Shown: in pieces, positions 1 to 10,700 of the stretch | Layout: each line of letters begins with the position of its first letter | Position numbering within the stretch: the stretch's first letter is position 1 | Assembly: GCA_022414725.1 (NCBI GenBank) | Contig: CM039463.1 | Span: 85,100,620-85,164,619 of the forward strand | Source: Microglena sp. YARC | Lineage: Eukaryota > Chlorophyta > Chlorophyceae > Chlamydomonadales > Chlamydomonadaceae | Length of the DNA stretch: 64,000 nt | Direction of reading: 5' to 3' | Notes under the pieces: model-generated | The model's database searches: none | Told to the model about the DNA's origin: nothing | What the model saw: the letters and a program-made list of their open reading frames with translations, nothing else | Position numbers and translations under genes: made by a program

Positions 1-38
1 TCGCCTTTGGTAAAAATCATATGATATGCCGGACTCTA
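1..38. mobile_element. Right end of a hAT-like MITE cut by the window edge
   Basis: The AT-palindromic text (catatgatatg) and the ending ggactcta resemble the right ends of the complete hAT-like MITEs at 18291-18406 and 50768-50965. The left part lies outside the window, so the target duplication cannot be tested. Confidence 0.45.
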
Positions 39-99
39 ATTATTTTGAAATTAAATTATGCTGATATAAAAACAAATAGGCAAGAGGCAAGAAAGATAA

Positions 100-150
100 G
101 GTGGCTCAGTGTTAGAGCAACTGACTGAAACTCGACGAGTCAGCGGTTCA
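100..150 (+). other. tRNA-derived fragment (SINE-head-like)
   Basis: A D-arm-like hairpin (GCTC, loop, GAGC) resembling box A is followed by a CTGACT/AGTCAG stem and a truncated box-B-like GGTTCATAG. There is no acceptor stem and the anticodon loop is too long, so this is a tRNA relic and not a functional tRNA. It abuts a palindromic MITE at 152. Confidence 0.35.
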
Positions 151-151
151 T

Positions 152-434
152 AGCTTTTCATTTCAGCTACAAGCAGCCACTTCTAGGTGGCTCCCTGAGC
201 TAGCCACTGGGCCAAGCTCCTAGATTTGAACAGTACTGCCAGCTATAAGATGCGCTACGTTGCTATAGGTCTGGCTGGGTAGCAAGCCAGGGGAGCTGCC
301 TAGTAGCTGTTGCTTTAGGTCTGGCTGGGTAGCAAGCCAGGGGAGCTGCCTAGCAGCTGTTGCTATAGGTCTGGCTGGGTAGCAAGCCAGGGGAGCTACC
401 TAGAAGCTGCTGCTGGTAGCTGCGACTAAAAGCT
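152..434. mobile_element. Palindromic MITE, copy with triplicated right arm
   Basis: The left end agcttttcatttcagct and the right end near 434 (agctgcgactaaaagct) are inverted copies, the hallmark of a ~200-bp MITE family found about ten times here. A ~62-bp stretch of the right half (ggtctggctgggtagcaag ... gcctagcagctgttgct) is repeated three times between 262 and 415, which explains the extra length. Confidence 0.6.
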
Positions 435-780
435 ACGCAGCGATTCAACTCGGCCTCCAGTATGTATGAGGTTGTAGCTTTGTTCTGAGGTTGTAGCTAT
501 GGGTGTAGCTGAGGCTGTAGCTGTGGGCGTGGCAGAGGCTGTCGCAGGGGTGATGGTGGCAGCTGGTGGTGATGCATAGCTTTTCTTTTCAGCTACAAGC
601 AACAGCTTCTAGGCAGGTCCCCTGACTGGCTATTCCAATTCCAAGTCCCCCCATGCAATACCCACAGAAACCAGGGAGCATACTAAGCAATGGCTAGGAG
701 CAGCAAACGCATTGTATGTATGTTACAGTCCAGGGGTTGGCCAAATAGGCTCAAGGGACTTGCCCAACCAAACGCATTGC
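435..780. repeat. Dispersed repeat fragments, no gene
   Basis: Contains a short GGCTGTAGCTG-type tandem (470-560), a left arm of the palindromic MITE (577-635), a fragment of the dispersed family carrying aattccaagtccccc (635-700; also near 2105, 8025, 17940, 44770 and 53822) and a fragment of the family with aggggttggccaaataggc (720-775). No coding signal seen. Confidence 0.5.
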
Positions 781-2230
781 TACTTGCGCAGCGGGGCCTG
801 TGGTCTAGTCAGCCATGTATCAATACATGATAAGTACCGTATGCCTTCTTACATGGCGTGAGGTTGAGGGGGCCAGCCCGTTCGCTTGCACGATTATTTA
901 CTCCAAGCCAACATGGCCAACGACCCAATAGGTGGCCATGTACTTCAAGAAGCCATTGTATTGTTTAGCCTGGAGCAGTGAACCAATTGCTTCTTGCGCA
1001 GCAAGACCTATGGTCTAGTTGGCCATGTTGGCTTGGAGTAGTGAACCAATTGCTCCTTGCGCAGCGGGGCCTATGGTGTAGTCCGCCATGTACTTCTTGG
1101 AGCCGTTGCCTTGTTTAGCCTGGAGCGGTGGACCAATTGCTTCTTGCGCAGCGGGGCCTATGGTGTAGTCCGCCATATACTTCGTGAAGCTGTTGCCTTA
1201 TTTAGCCTGGGGCATTGAACCAATTGCTCCTTGCGCAGCTGGGCCTATGGTCTAGTTGGCCATATACTTCGTGAAGCCGTTGCCTTATTTAGCCTGAAGC
1301 GGTGGACCAATTGCTCCTTGCGCAGCGGGGCCTAGTGTGTAGTCCGCCATATACTTCGTGAAGCCGTTGTCTTGTTTAGCCTGGAGCATTGAACCAATTG
1401 CTCCTTGCGAAGCTGGGCCTATGGTCTAGTTGGCCATATACTTTGTGAAGCCGTTGCCTTATTTAGCCTGGAGCATTGAACCAATTGCTACTTGCGCAGC
1501 TGGGCCTATGGTCGAGTCCGCCATGTTCTTAGTAAAGCTATAGCATCCCCGTTCAACAAATGCCTCAGTGGCACAGCTCCTTGGACGACGAAGGTGCCGG
1601 GTTCGAATCCCTACTGGTGCGCCTTAGTGTTCGAAGTCGCTGTCAACCTCCATGGTAGCTTTGTCCAGGTTAAGTAGCAGCCTGTTCCCTACCGCTGTAA
1701 GACGAGGCTCCCTTCATGCCACCCCCCACCAGGTGTTATCATTACTTAGTTAAGCCGTTGTCTCGTTCAGCCTGGAGCAGTGGACCAATTGCTCCTTGCA
1801 CAGCAGGGCCTATGCCATGTGGTCTAGTTGGCCATGTACTTAGTGAAGCTGGTGTCTCGTTCAGCCTGGAGCAGTGGACCAATTGCTTCTTGCGCAGCGG
1901 GGCCTGTGGTCTAGCTGGCCATGTACTTAGTGACGCCATTGTCTTGTTTGGCCTGGAGCATTGAACCGATTGCTTCTTGCACAACGAGGCCTATGGTCCC
2001 TATAGTTATAAACCCTATAGTTGGCCATGTTACCATGAAGCAGTGGACTTTTTGCTACTTGCGCAGCGGAGTTTAATCTGAATTTTGATTGTTGCATGGT
2101 TTTGCAGCCAACTCTGGGTTGCTCACTGTCTTCCAAATCTAAGTCCCCCCATGCGATACCCACGTGAACCAGGGGCTCAGGGAGCATATTCAGCGGATTT
2201 GACAAATTGCTACTTGCACAGCTTGTCTAA
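781..2230. repeat. 88-bp tandem satellite, about 14 copies
   Basis: Consecutive copies of 'ttgcgcagcggggcctatgg' recur about every 88 bp (for example 1057, 1145, 1233, 1319, 1407, 1494), each followed by tctagttggccatgtactt and by gcctggagca-ttgaaccaat. Copies diverge towards both ends. A pocket at 1575-1625 with ggttcgaatccc is only tRNA-like. Confidence 0.8.
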
Positions 2231-2288
2231 GGTCTGGTTGACCAAGTGCTAAGTGAAGCCGTTGCCTTATCTGGCTTGGTGCATTGAA

Positions 2289-2502
2289 CAGTGTTTTTCT
2301 TTTGGGCTACATGTAGCAGCTTCTGGGCAGCTTCTGGGCAGCTCCCCTGCCTGGCTACTCGATCAAAGCTAGTGCAAGCTGGTGCATCTGACTGCTGACA
2401 TCGTCAGCTTACCAGTGCTCCTGAAATCTAGGGGGTTAGCACTATGTCAGGCTCAGGGAGCTGCCTAGAAGCTGCTACCAGTGGCCCAAAAGAAAAACAC
2501 TG
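2289..2502. mobile_element. Palindromic MITE, intact copy
   Basis: The ends are perfect 19-bp inverted repeats: cagtgtttttcttttgggc on the left, gcccaaaagaaaaacactg on the right. The arms continue imperfectly through cagcttctgggcagctcccc / gagctgcctagaagctgct. No ORF. No convincing target duplication at either boundary. Confidence 0.7.
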
Positions 2503-3056
2503 TATTCAGTGGGTTTGGGAAATTGCCACTTGCACAGCTTGTCGAAGGTCTGGTTGACCAAGTGCTTAGTGAAGCTGTTGTCTTATCTGGCTTGGTGCAT
2601 GGAACAGTGTTTATTTTTTAGCTACGCATAGCAGCTTCTAGGCAGCTCCCTTTACCTGTCCTTGAGCCAAGCCTGAAGCTAGCTAGTGCGTCTGAAGGCC
2701 AGAGGTATAGGCCGGTACTAGCTTACCCAGAGTCATAGGCCGGTACTCGTATACTCGCGGGTACCGCCCCCTCCCTTTGGGGGGGGGGTAGCTAGTTCGC
2801 CTAGGGGTAAGCTATTCCGCCCCCTTCTACCCCCCCGTAGGGGGGGGTAGAGGGGGTTAGCTAGTCCGCCTATGTCTTTGGTCGGTACTAGCTTACCCAG
2901 AGACAGAGGCCGGTACTTGGTTGCCTCGAATCATAGCATTTTATCTGTCTAATCTATGCCTGCCTTGACAAGCATTCAAATGCAGCTGAAAACTTTGGGC
3001 TTGCCCCAGTTGCTGGCTAATGGAGCTGTCAGGAAGCTACCAAGAGTAGCCCAAAC
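2503..3056. other. Intergenic, repeat fragments only
   Basis: Another left arm of the palindromic MITE (2605-2660), a G/C-rich stretch with homopolymer runs (2755-2870) and repeated phrases such as ggccggtactagcttaccc. No coding region seen. Confidence 0.4.
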
Positions 3057-3252
3057 AAGTCCTAGGCGCGTTACAAGTGATGCAGAAAATTGGCGAAGAG
3101 TGGGTTCAAAATTGGCGGCGAGCTTCTAGCTGTCCAAGGTTTAGAGAGTGGGTTTACGAGGCCCAGGGTTGGAACGAAACGGACTTTGACACTTTGACAA
3201 AGCGGTGACCATGGGGGCGTCCGCCCCCCAGAAGGGGAGGCTCCGCCAAAAA
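3057..3252 (-). repeat. ~200-bp dispersed element (GGCGGAGCC family), reverse copy
   Basis: Reverse copy of an element that runs, in its forward sense, from tttttggcggagcccc through gcctgacacgtcagcc and a gcgtcgcttgcgacgctgc segment to acttgtt. Other copies: 13396, 14966, 17557 (-), 18841, 42896 and 53038 (-). Non-coding, function unknown. Confidence 0.6.
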
Positions 3253-4490
3253 GAAACAGGAGTAGTGAACCGATTGCTTCTTGCTCAGCGGAGTCTAAGC
3301 TTTAGTTGGCCATGTACTTGTTGATGGTTTCATGTATGGCTGATTTCATGTATGGCTTGGTTTCATGTATGGCTTGGTTTCATGTATGGCTTGGTTTCAT
3401 GTATGACTTGATTTAATGTATGGCTAGGAGCAGCAAACGGACAGCTAGTTGCGCAGCAGAGGCGAAAGTAAGGACTCGTCTCAGCCCCAGCTTTCTCCCA
3501 TGGTTCAGCTTAAATATTACGTTTTGTGATTCTGGCAAAAGCAATCCTGTGAGGCATAAACATAGTTCCTGTAAGAGTGTGAGTGTTTATGTGTGTGCGT
3601 GTTAAGAGTGTGGGTGTGTGTATGTATACGTGAGTGTATGCGTGAGTGTGTGCGTGTGAGTGTGTGTATTCAATAGTGTACACTTGAGAGTGTACTCCTC
3701 AAGTGATAAAAAATCAATGTATAAATAGTTCGCCTTATTACGAGGCGTGAGTTTAAAAGGGTGGCCTGTTTGATTGCACTGGGGGCAACCACCAACTCCT
3801 CAAGTGTACTACTCAAGTGCACCTCGGTGGTCATAACATCTAAGTATCATCCTCGGTTATCATAACATCGAAGTATCATCCTAGGTGATCACAACTTGTA
3901 CGAATCATCTCAGTTGATCACAACTTGCATGTATCATCCTCGGTTATCATAACATCAAAGTATCATCCTAGGTTATCATAACATTGAAGTATCCTCCTAG
4001 GTGATCACAACTTGTGTGTATCATCCAAGGTGATCATAACATCCAAGTATCATCCTAGGTGATCACAACTTACCTCATCTACCTACACTAATCTTACCCA
4101 GTACTTCATAAATAATGCCGTGGTCAATTTGGGTAGTGGTCAGTGAGTAGTACCGCAGTAACTCCTCCAATCACATATACATATATAATATTTTGAGTTT
4201 AGGGCTAGCATAGGGAGACCCATCCGGGCGAAAATCCTCTTTGAAAAGGAGAACAACTAAATAACTAATAGTAAATTGACTGGACGCAGTGTTATTTGTC
4301 TCTGGTTGAATGCTTTTGTTAGGTCTCAGCAATGTGCCGGCAATGATTTGTCGTCGGTTAAGGACAGAGAAGAAAGAGAGCAAAAGAGAAGCTACAGAAA
4401 GTATCAACTTACAGCGCTAGTAGTCGGCATAAAGAAGCCGACAATTAGAAATCATGTGTCTACAGTAGGGTACGCAATTACGCATATAGC
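3253..4490. repeat. Simple and short tandem repeats, no gene
   Basis: Contains a ~20-bp tandem (tttcatgtatggcttgg) at 3325-3420, a GT-rich run at 3590-3680, a copy of the GAGGCGTGAGGTTGA dispersed element at 3732-3790, and a ~31/62-bp tandem (gtatcatcctaggtgatca type) at 3825-4075. 4080-4490 is AT-rich unique sequence in which I see no supported gene. Confidence 0.5.
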
Positions 4491-6197
4491 TAGGGCTGTC
4501 AATATCGTACGGTATTTTCAATTACAGTACGATATATCGTACGGTATCGATATCGTACGATATTTTTATACCCTTTTGGGGAAAATCAGTGTAAGACCAA
4601 GGGGTTATAACAGGAAATACCGTTTACACGTCCATACACTCAAAATCAAGTCAAATGAACCAATACTGAGGGAGATAGAAAACACGGTAATATCGTGGTC
4701 TATTACCGTACTATATATCGTGATATATCGTACGATATAAGGCGGTATACTGAATTCCCTGGCCATTCCCAGACTCAGGTGCTCCTGACGAGAATCGAAT
4801 CGCCGACCTCCCAAGTGTATGATATTTTCGTAGACCACAAGACCACACTAACAAAAAAAAAGGAAATTGTTACATAGTCAGCGGAGCCCGAACATTGTCT
4901 GAGCAGCTGTACAGTTTTATAACAGTCAGGTTATAGGCCAAATTCCCATCAGAACCTGGTCCATGAGGTAAACTCCAGAAAGCGAAAGAAAAGGCACATT
5001 CAAGAGCTTAAGAAAAAACAGAGCGAACTAGCAAGGCATAAATTATTTACATAAATATTTTAATTACACATGCCTTTAGGGAACTACTAAGTTACTGTCT
5101 TCCTCGCAGAATTCTATCCGGCAGAAACCGCAATGGCTGATGTGATCCCTGGTAGAAGCTGACGGATTGGCGCAGGAAATCTTAGCTGCACAGGTCTTGC
5201 ACTCGAGCACTACTGCCATGGTGGGTTCCTCCTGGACAATGCGGAAGTGGGTTTCATACTTGCGAGTCTTGCTCTTCAGCCTCGCATACAGATCGCGAGG
5301 ATACAACTTGAAAATTGAAAATTGAAAATTCGAACATCCAAGTAAGTCACACTGCCGGGGACAGTTGACCCTACTAAGGACGTGGTGTTATCGACACAGG
5401 TTCGTAAGCTCACCTTGCTCGAGATTGGCAACGAGGCTAGAACCAGTCACGTTTCATACGGTTGACGGCCACCGTGAGAACCGAAACGCTCCCGACGGGG
5501 TAAAACTTGACTCAACTTCACTCAACTTCACTCTCTCACTCATACAACTTGACTCCCATATGCTTTTGTTTCCCATCACTGTCGAGGTAACGGGTGGCAG
5601 TAGAAACCGCATCAGCAGATCCGGATCCAGACATGGCGGAAGAGCACAGCACAGAGAAGAGGGATCAAATACAATATGAATTTTAAATATGAATTCGAAA
5701 GGCGGCTTTGGCTTCGAGTTTATCAGATTGTTCTGTTAGTTCAGGTCGATATCAGTTAGATAACAGTTCGCCACTTAGTAACCACGAAAATGAAAATTGA
5801 AAAATGAAAATTTAAACATCCAAGGATTGCCACAGAATGACCTCTAAGGACGTGCCCAATGGGTATTAAGGGAACCGCCTCGTATGCGATGGACGGGCTA
5901 ACATCACACCTAGATTCCAGTTACCATGCCGGACGACGACCCTCCGGGTGGGCCCAGATAACCTTGTTGAGGTTACAACCAGAGACCTGATAGAACCCCG
6001 CATCTGCTTCGTCCGGCCCGGGGTAGTTCTACGATAGAGCCATCCCGTTCCGTACTGTGACCACCGTAGTAAACACGATATAACGTACGGTAGAAGAAGA
6101 TTACAAGGGGCTCATGTCGGTAACGTACGGTAAACACGATATATCGTACGGTACACGGTAAAATAAATACCGGGCGATATAAAGCTTGACAGCCCTA
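4491..6197. mobile_element. hAT-like DNA transposon remnant, 1.7 kb
   Basis: The ends are perfect 12-bp inverted repeats, tagggctgtcaa at 4491-4502 and ttgacagcccta at 6186-6197. They are flanked by 8-bp duplications catatagc (4483-4490) and caaatagc (6198-6205), matching 7 of 8. TAGGG-type ends with 8-bp duplications are typical of hAT elements. The subterminal zones are rich in AT palindromes (tatcgtacgatat). Inside, on the minus strand, is a short ORF with a BED-like zinc finger; no transposase catalytic domain remains. Confidence 0.75.
5076..5306 (-). pseudogene. Remnant of hAT transposase N-terminus, BED-like zinc finger
   Basis: A 76-residue open frame inside the 1.7-kb hAT-like element. 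Around residues 34-59 it carries a C-x2-C pair (ECKTCAAKI), then a serine/threonine stretch and RDHISHC, the order of cysteines and histidine expected of a BED finger, which hAT transposases often carry at the N-terminus for DNA binding. The frame stops after 76 residues and no dimerisation or RNase-H-like catalytic region follows, so the element cannot be autonomous. The family call rests on the finger pattern plus the location; the short ORF alone would not suffice. Confidence 0.4.
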
Positions 6198-6639
6198 CAA
6201 ATAGCCCAGTCTGGAGGGCGGTTTGGTCCAGACCCGGTGGTTACGGCTTCGGCCACCAGAGTTCGAGCCCCGCTGCCGGATGACGGTGGGTGGTTTCTCG
6301 AGTCCGACTTTAGGGCGGTGTTGTTTCACTGCTAGGACATGAGCCCCTTGTAATCTTTCATATAGCTGGTACAGCAGGGACGCGGACACACGAGACAGTT
6401 GGACAAGATGACAGATAACGCTGACATGATTCTAATTAGAGGATTCTGACTGTAGTGTCTAGTATCGGGCTACCAAATACCGTAGGCGCCTGTATTGTTG
6501 GCGCTTTTAATTGTTGGCGGCCACAAAACAAAATTGCACCAAATGACTCTGTGCCAGAACTTTGGCGGTAATTTACAATTTGGGAGAAACATAAATTGGC
6601 CCAAGTGCCATGCACTGGCGGTTCCATTTTAAAACACAT
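6198..6639. other. Intergenic, no gene seen
   Basis: Unique-looking sequence. A pocket at 6225-6275 has a ggcttcggcc hairpin and agttcgagcccc resembling a tRNA T-arm, but no complete tRNA can be folded. Confidence 0.3.
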
Positions 6640-7016
6640 TCTTGGCCATGGCTGCTCCATTTTAAAACACATTCAATGCCCCATAAGCAGTTGTTGTTAT
6701 TATTACAGTACAAGGGTAGGCCAAACAGGCTAAAGGGACCTCCCCAACCAAAAAGGAGGGTCTAAAAAAGGAATCTCTAGGCTGGTAGTACCGGTAGGCT
6801 ATGCCCCCTCATCATGTACGCATGGGACGCACTGTGACACATTAAAATAAAACACATTCTTGGCCATGCCTGCTCCATTTTAAAACACATTCTATGCCCC
6901 ATAAGCATTTGTTGTTATTATTACAGTCCAAGGGTAGGCCGAATAGGCTAAAGGGACTCCCCAACCAAGATAGGAGGGGCCAAAAAAGGAATCTCTAGGC
7001 TGGTAGTACCGGTAGG
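6640..7016 (-). repeat. Direct duplication (two ~165-bp copies)
   Basis: 6640-6802 and 6856-7022 are near-identical (both run ttggccatg...gctccattttaaaac through ggctggtagtaccggtagg). Each includes an aggggtaggccaaa...ggctaaagg dispersed fragment. The second copy ends exactly at the stop codon of the candidate acidic exon on the minus strand, so the duplicated segment would be the 3' untranslated region of that gene. Confidence 0.6.
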
Positions 7017-7268
7017 CTATGCTACGCCTTCAGCATCCCCATCATCCTCGCTAGCCAACCCATCCCCATCATCCTCGCTAGCCAAACCATCCCCTTCATC
7101 ACTGCTAGTCCATGCGTCAGACAACCCCTCATCAGGCTTTGCATCCTCATCTGCCGACCCGTCATCATCAGGCTGTGCATCCTCACTAAAAACCCCATCA
7201 TCAGGCTGTGAATCCTCATCAGAGCCATCAACTTCATCAGTGCCTTCATCGCTAGAGGAGTCGAAAGC
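7017..7268 (-). CDS. Candidate 3'-terminal exon encoding an acidic tail
   Basis: Reading the minus strand from a good 3' splice site (gttttcccag, just above 7268) gives an 83-codon frame without internal ATG dependence, ending in TAG at 7017-7019. It is strongly acidic, with SSDEGTDEVDGSDED near the start, a PDD/PDE-spaced middle and two GDGLASEDD-type repeats near the end. Such tails are common in nuclear and chromatin proteins, but no family can be named. No upstream exon was identified. The minus-strand frame with many methionines in the same interval is a shadow of the GAT repeats. It could also be a chance product of GATGA-rich tandem sequence. Confidence 0.35.
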   Translation of the reverse strand, partial: AFDSSSDEGTDEVDGSDEDSQPDDGVFSEDAQPDDDGSADEDAKPDEGLSDAWTSSDEGDGLASEDDGDGLASEDDGDAEGVA

Positions 7269-8200
7269 CTGGGAAAACTTCCTCCAAGGCAGGCAATTAT
7301 GACAATATGCAGAAGCGAACTAGCAAGACCACATACCGGTGTTTCACCCTCTCTGAGGCTGTATGTTTGAGTGTGTGTGCACTGTAGTCCAGCTGCTCGC
7401 GCCTGAACGTTGGCGGTTGATCCGGTTTGTGCTCGAACCGGTTTTTGCCTACACGCCTACCTTGCAGGAACATGGCGGTACCCCAACCGCCAAATTTACC
7501 GCCAACATTACAGGCGCCTACGGTAGGTATACATTTTGGACTTTGACTTTGTTTCATGGCTGTAGCATTTAAGGCTGCTCGCTGTCTTCGGCAGTAACCT
7601 AATAAATTCAAATAAAAACATTATTATCAGAACACACTTGTTCTCTGCACTGAATCAGATTTCCAGATCGTATTTGGGAACGATCACATGGTCTACCCGT
7701 CTACCGTATCAGCCTCCAGGCTGCTCACCGACTCTCATTTTTTTAGGTTGTGAAAGGACTTCTGCCCCTGGAGGTGGGTTTCCCGACACAAACTAGCGAC
7801 CCGGAAGATTCATTTCGAATGGCGTTTTACTGTAAGCGGACTGGCGGAGAGACATGGGAAGTTCAAAAAAAACTACACCGTACTCCTGAGTGCAGTATTC
7901 AATCACATGTATACTGTATACAGTTTGTAGATTGCAACTGCTGCTGCGAACCATGACTTCAGGATCACAAATATTTGATTAGTTTGATTGGTAACATCGT
8001 TTGGATTTGATTGTTACATATTTTTCAGTCAACTCTGAGCTGCTCATCGTCTTCCGATACCAAGTCCCCCCTTGATATACCCACGGAACCAGGAATTATA
8101 CAGTTTACAGACTGGTGCAGGTCAGTTGGTTGCATGGATAATCAGCCCTTAGGCTGATCACCGTCTGTGCTAGCAGTAAACATGGGTTGTTAATACTGTA
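7269..8200. other. Intergenic, no supported gene
   Basis: Short overlapping open frames on both strands (7297-7611, 7363-7572, 7750-7956) lack motifs and splice context. 8025-8098 is a fragment of the family containing tccgataccaagtcccccc. Confidence 0.35.
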
Positions 8201-8213
8201 GTATGTCTGTATA

Positions 8214-8239
8214 CACATATATATATATATATATATATA

Positions 8240-8290
<51 letters not shown>
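8214..8290. repeat. (TA)n microsatellite
   Basis: Two TA runs separated by ctg at about 8240, flanked by duplicated tactgtagtatgtctgtat phrases on both sides. The tyrosine/isoleucine frames here are artefacts of the repeat. Confidence 0.9.
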
Positions 8291-8295
<5 letters not shown>

Positions 8296-8548
8296 ATGTC
8301 TGTATACACATGTGTGTTGTTACAGCCCAGGGGTAGAACAAATAGGCTAAAGGGACTTGCCGAACCGTGTAGGAAGGGTTTACTAATAAAAAAGACTGAT
8401 AAACTGAACCCCAAACAATCGTTTTACTAACGGGGGCCGTATGAAGTGTAGTCTGAAGTTGTGGACACTAGTGAAGCCCCAGTGTCACACCCCTATGTAT
8501 GCACAGGGGTATACCGAATAGACCTAAGGGACATTGGTTGACTATGTT

Positions 8549-8808
8549 TAGGGCTGTCGAGCATGACATATTGATATCGTATGATATAGTTTATCGTATG
8601 ATAAAGTACGATAACGTGAACTGATGTTGTATGATATTTCGAGTTATCTTTAATTCTTGTGTATCGTCGTTGTAACACTACTACCTACAATGTTACCCTG
8701 GTCTCATACTGATTTCCAAAGAAAAGGGGTACACAATATGGTAATTGTACGATATATCGTATGATATCGTACGATAATTTAACAAATGTCGTACTTTCAA
8801 AATCCCTA
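8549..8808. mobile_element. hAT-like MITE, 260 bp
   Basis: Begins tagggctgtcga, ends tttcaaaatcccta. The flanks actatgtt (8541-8548) and acaatgtt (8809-8816) match at 7 of 8 positions. The left end is of the same family as the 1.7-kb element at 4491-6197, and the body is made of tatcgtatgatat palindromes. No ORF. Confidence 0.7.
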
Positions 8809-9533
8809 ACAATGTTACACTTGCTAACAATAACGGATTCCCCGACTGGGGGACTTCCCAAGTGGAGCTCAATTCAACACAAACATGTGAGAGGAGTCGG
8901 CTCGCCCGGAATATAATTTTGCTCTTAGCGGGTGCCCTTGGGGGTCTTCTGCTATTTGTGGGCTCGGCCCTCCTCTCTTGTGTTTGTTGGGCTAGGTGCT
9001 CTGAAATGCCTGCCTTGGCGATTTTGGCATCCCTCCCCTGTCCCCTCTCCTTCCCGCCTATTGTTTGCTTGCTCTCATGGTATTTTATGCTCTTCGTTTG
9101 CTTTCAAGTTTTGTGGGGTGGCCTCAAAACCCTCATGCTTCCTGTTATACAATTTGGCAGTGCGCAGGCTGTGCCTCTCGGCTGTGCTGTCTTTTTTTTT
9201 GCTGAGTTTATGTAACGTCCCCTCTCTCTAACACTACTGTAGCATACTCCTGGGTACAGAATGCAACCACACGGGTCACACCGTAGACAGTCAATAGACA
9301 TTCTAGGTCAAGAAGTGAGGGGCTAACAGACAAGGGGGCATTTCCATTGTCCAGGTTAGGGAACACCAGGAGCAGCAGGAGCGCTGGTTGGGGACTGAGT
9401 TGTACTTCAGGATTGTACGGTAGTTATATAACTGCTCGCGTCCTTTCAAAATGGTCAAGCTCGACGTCGCGAGACAGTCCGCACTTCCGCAATGCCCTCT
9501 CTCCGACGATATAACAATTGAATTCATGAATGA
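8809..9533. other. Intergenic, no supported gene
   Basis: An open frame at 8862-9215 (+) has a hydrophobic leucine-rich stretch but no splice context or recognisable domain. 9303-9533 runs into the candidate exon below. Confidence 0.3.
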
Positions 9534-9730
9534 ATGCAGCCACCCGACATCGCTCGTCGTGACGCATCGAAGCTTGCGCGCCTCGGTATCGACAAGGACC
9601 GCTTTGTCTCCAGGGCCCATGGAGAACATGAGGATGCTCATCTGCGACGCCTCGATGCGTTGGTTGCCGAACAGAAGGAGACAAATGAGTCCCTCCGAGC
9701 TTTACTGACCCACATCGACGCAATCCGCAG
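9534..9730 (+). CDS. Candidate first exon, coiled-coil-like protein
   Basis: An ATG at 9534 opens a 65-codon frame that runs to a strong donor (CGCAG, then gtgagc at 9731). The product is charged and helical (RRLDALVAEQKETNESLRAL), with heptad-like spacing of leucines compatible with a short coiled coil. Codon choice is balanced and unlike the simple repeats around it. No second exon was identified before the decayed MITE that follows at 9780. The protein is not recognised. It could be an orphaned exon or a host fragment. Confidence 0.35.
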
Positions 9731-9779
9731 GTGAGCCCACCTCATCTCCTACACATCTGTGATGGTCTGGGGTTCCTTG

Positions 9780-9955
9780 GGCAACACGCAGCAGCGTCTA
9801 GGCAGCGCGCTTTCCCCGTCCTTGCGCCACACCTGAAGCTAGCCAGTGCGTCTGAAAGCTGACATGACAGCCATTCCAACACATCTGAAAGCTTTGGGAT
9901 TGACCCAATGGCTGGCTAATGGAGCTGGCTGGAAGCTGCCATGCGTAGCCCCAGA
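9780..9955. mobile_element. Decayed palindromic MITE
   Basis: Left arm cagcgtctaggcagcg and right arm ggctggaagctgccatgcg are degraded versions of the family's arms, and the interior phrases (aagctagccagtgcgtctga) match the copies near 2380 and 2680. Confidence 0.45.
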
Positions 9956-10019
9956 AGGAAACATTGGTTCCAAGGACACCTAGCCAACAGACCTGACACA
10001 CATGACCAAGCAAATGCTC

Positions 10020-10215
10020 TTTGCCACTAACACCCAACCCAGCCCCACCAATCCCACCCCTCCAACCCCACCCTACCCCACCTATCCCACACCACACCAC
10101 CCACCTTACCCCACCTACCCACCACCACCCCACGTGCCCCACCCCACTTGCCCCACCTCACCTACCTCACCCTACTCCACCTACCCCACCCCACCTGCCC
10201 CACCCCACCCCACCC
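10020..10215. repeat. (CCACCCCA)n-like low-complexity tract
   Basis: Imperfect repetition of cccacccca/cctacccca. All proline- and threonine-rich frames here are artefacts. Confidence 0.8.
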
Positions 10216-10700
10216 AGCTGAGAGGCAACTTAGGAAAGAAGGACAGACCATCAAGCAAACCCTTAGGGATGATCTAAGTAGTGTTCCGGTTTTGGGCTAT
10301 GCACGGCTGGACGAGAACAGAGTTGTATGACACCGTTTACCAGACAGACAGAGAGAGAGAGAGTGAGAGTGAGAGAGAGTGTATCAAAGATTCCTTAGGC
10401 ATAGAATTAGAGAATGGTACTCAGAGCAACTAGTAACTTTTTGTTTCGATATGCGAAGATCATTAGTTTTTAATTGTTATATAATTAAATATTCATTTTA
10501 TGGGCTGGTACTGAATGTATGGGAAGTTATTTCATTTTTAATTTATAGTGGATTTGGGAAGAATTTCCCCACTATATCTTAGTGATATGGCTTTCTGTAC
10601 TTTCTCTATCATTGGGTTGACAACATGACTGATTCCTAATGTTAACTTTGGTGCTGGATGTTTAATGTGTGACTGGACCGCCGCATCTAAGTTGTGGAAC
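10216..10700. other. Intergenic, AT-rich, no gene seen
   Basis: Short GAGA run at 10350-10380, then AT-rich sequence. An open frame at 10379-10582 shows no recognisable feature. Confidence 0.35.

Noticed and set aside
1575..1625. tRNA gene suggested by ggttcgaatccc
   Set aside because: T-stem pairs at only three positions and no matching acceptor or D-arm exists upstream; it lies in the satellite region.
6225..6275. tRNA-like hairpins with agttcgagcccc
   Set aside because: No box A and no acceptor stem can be found.
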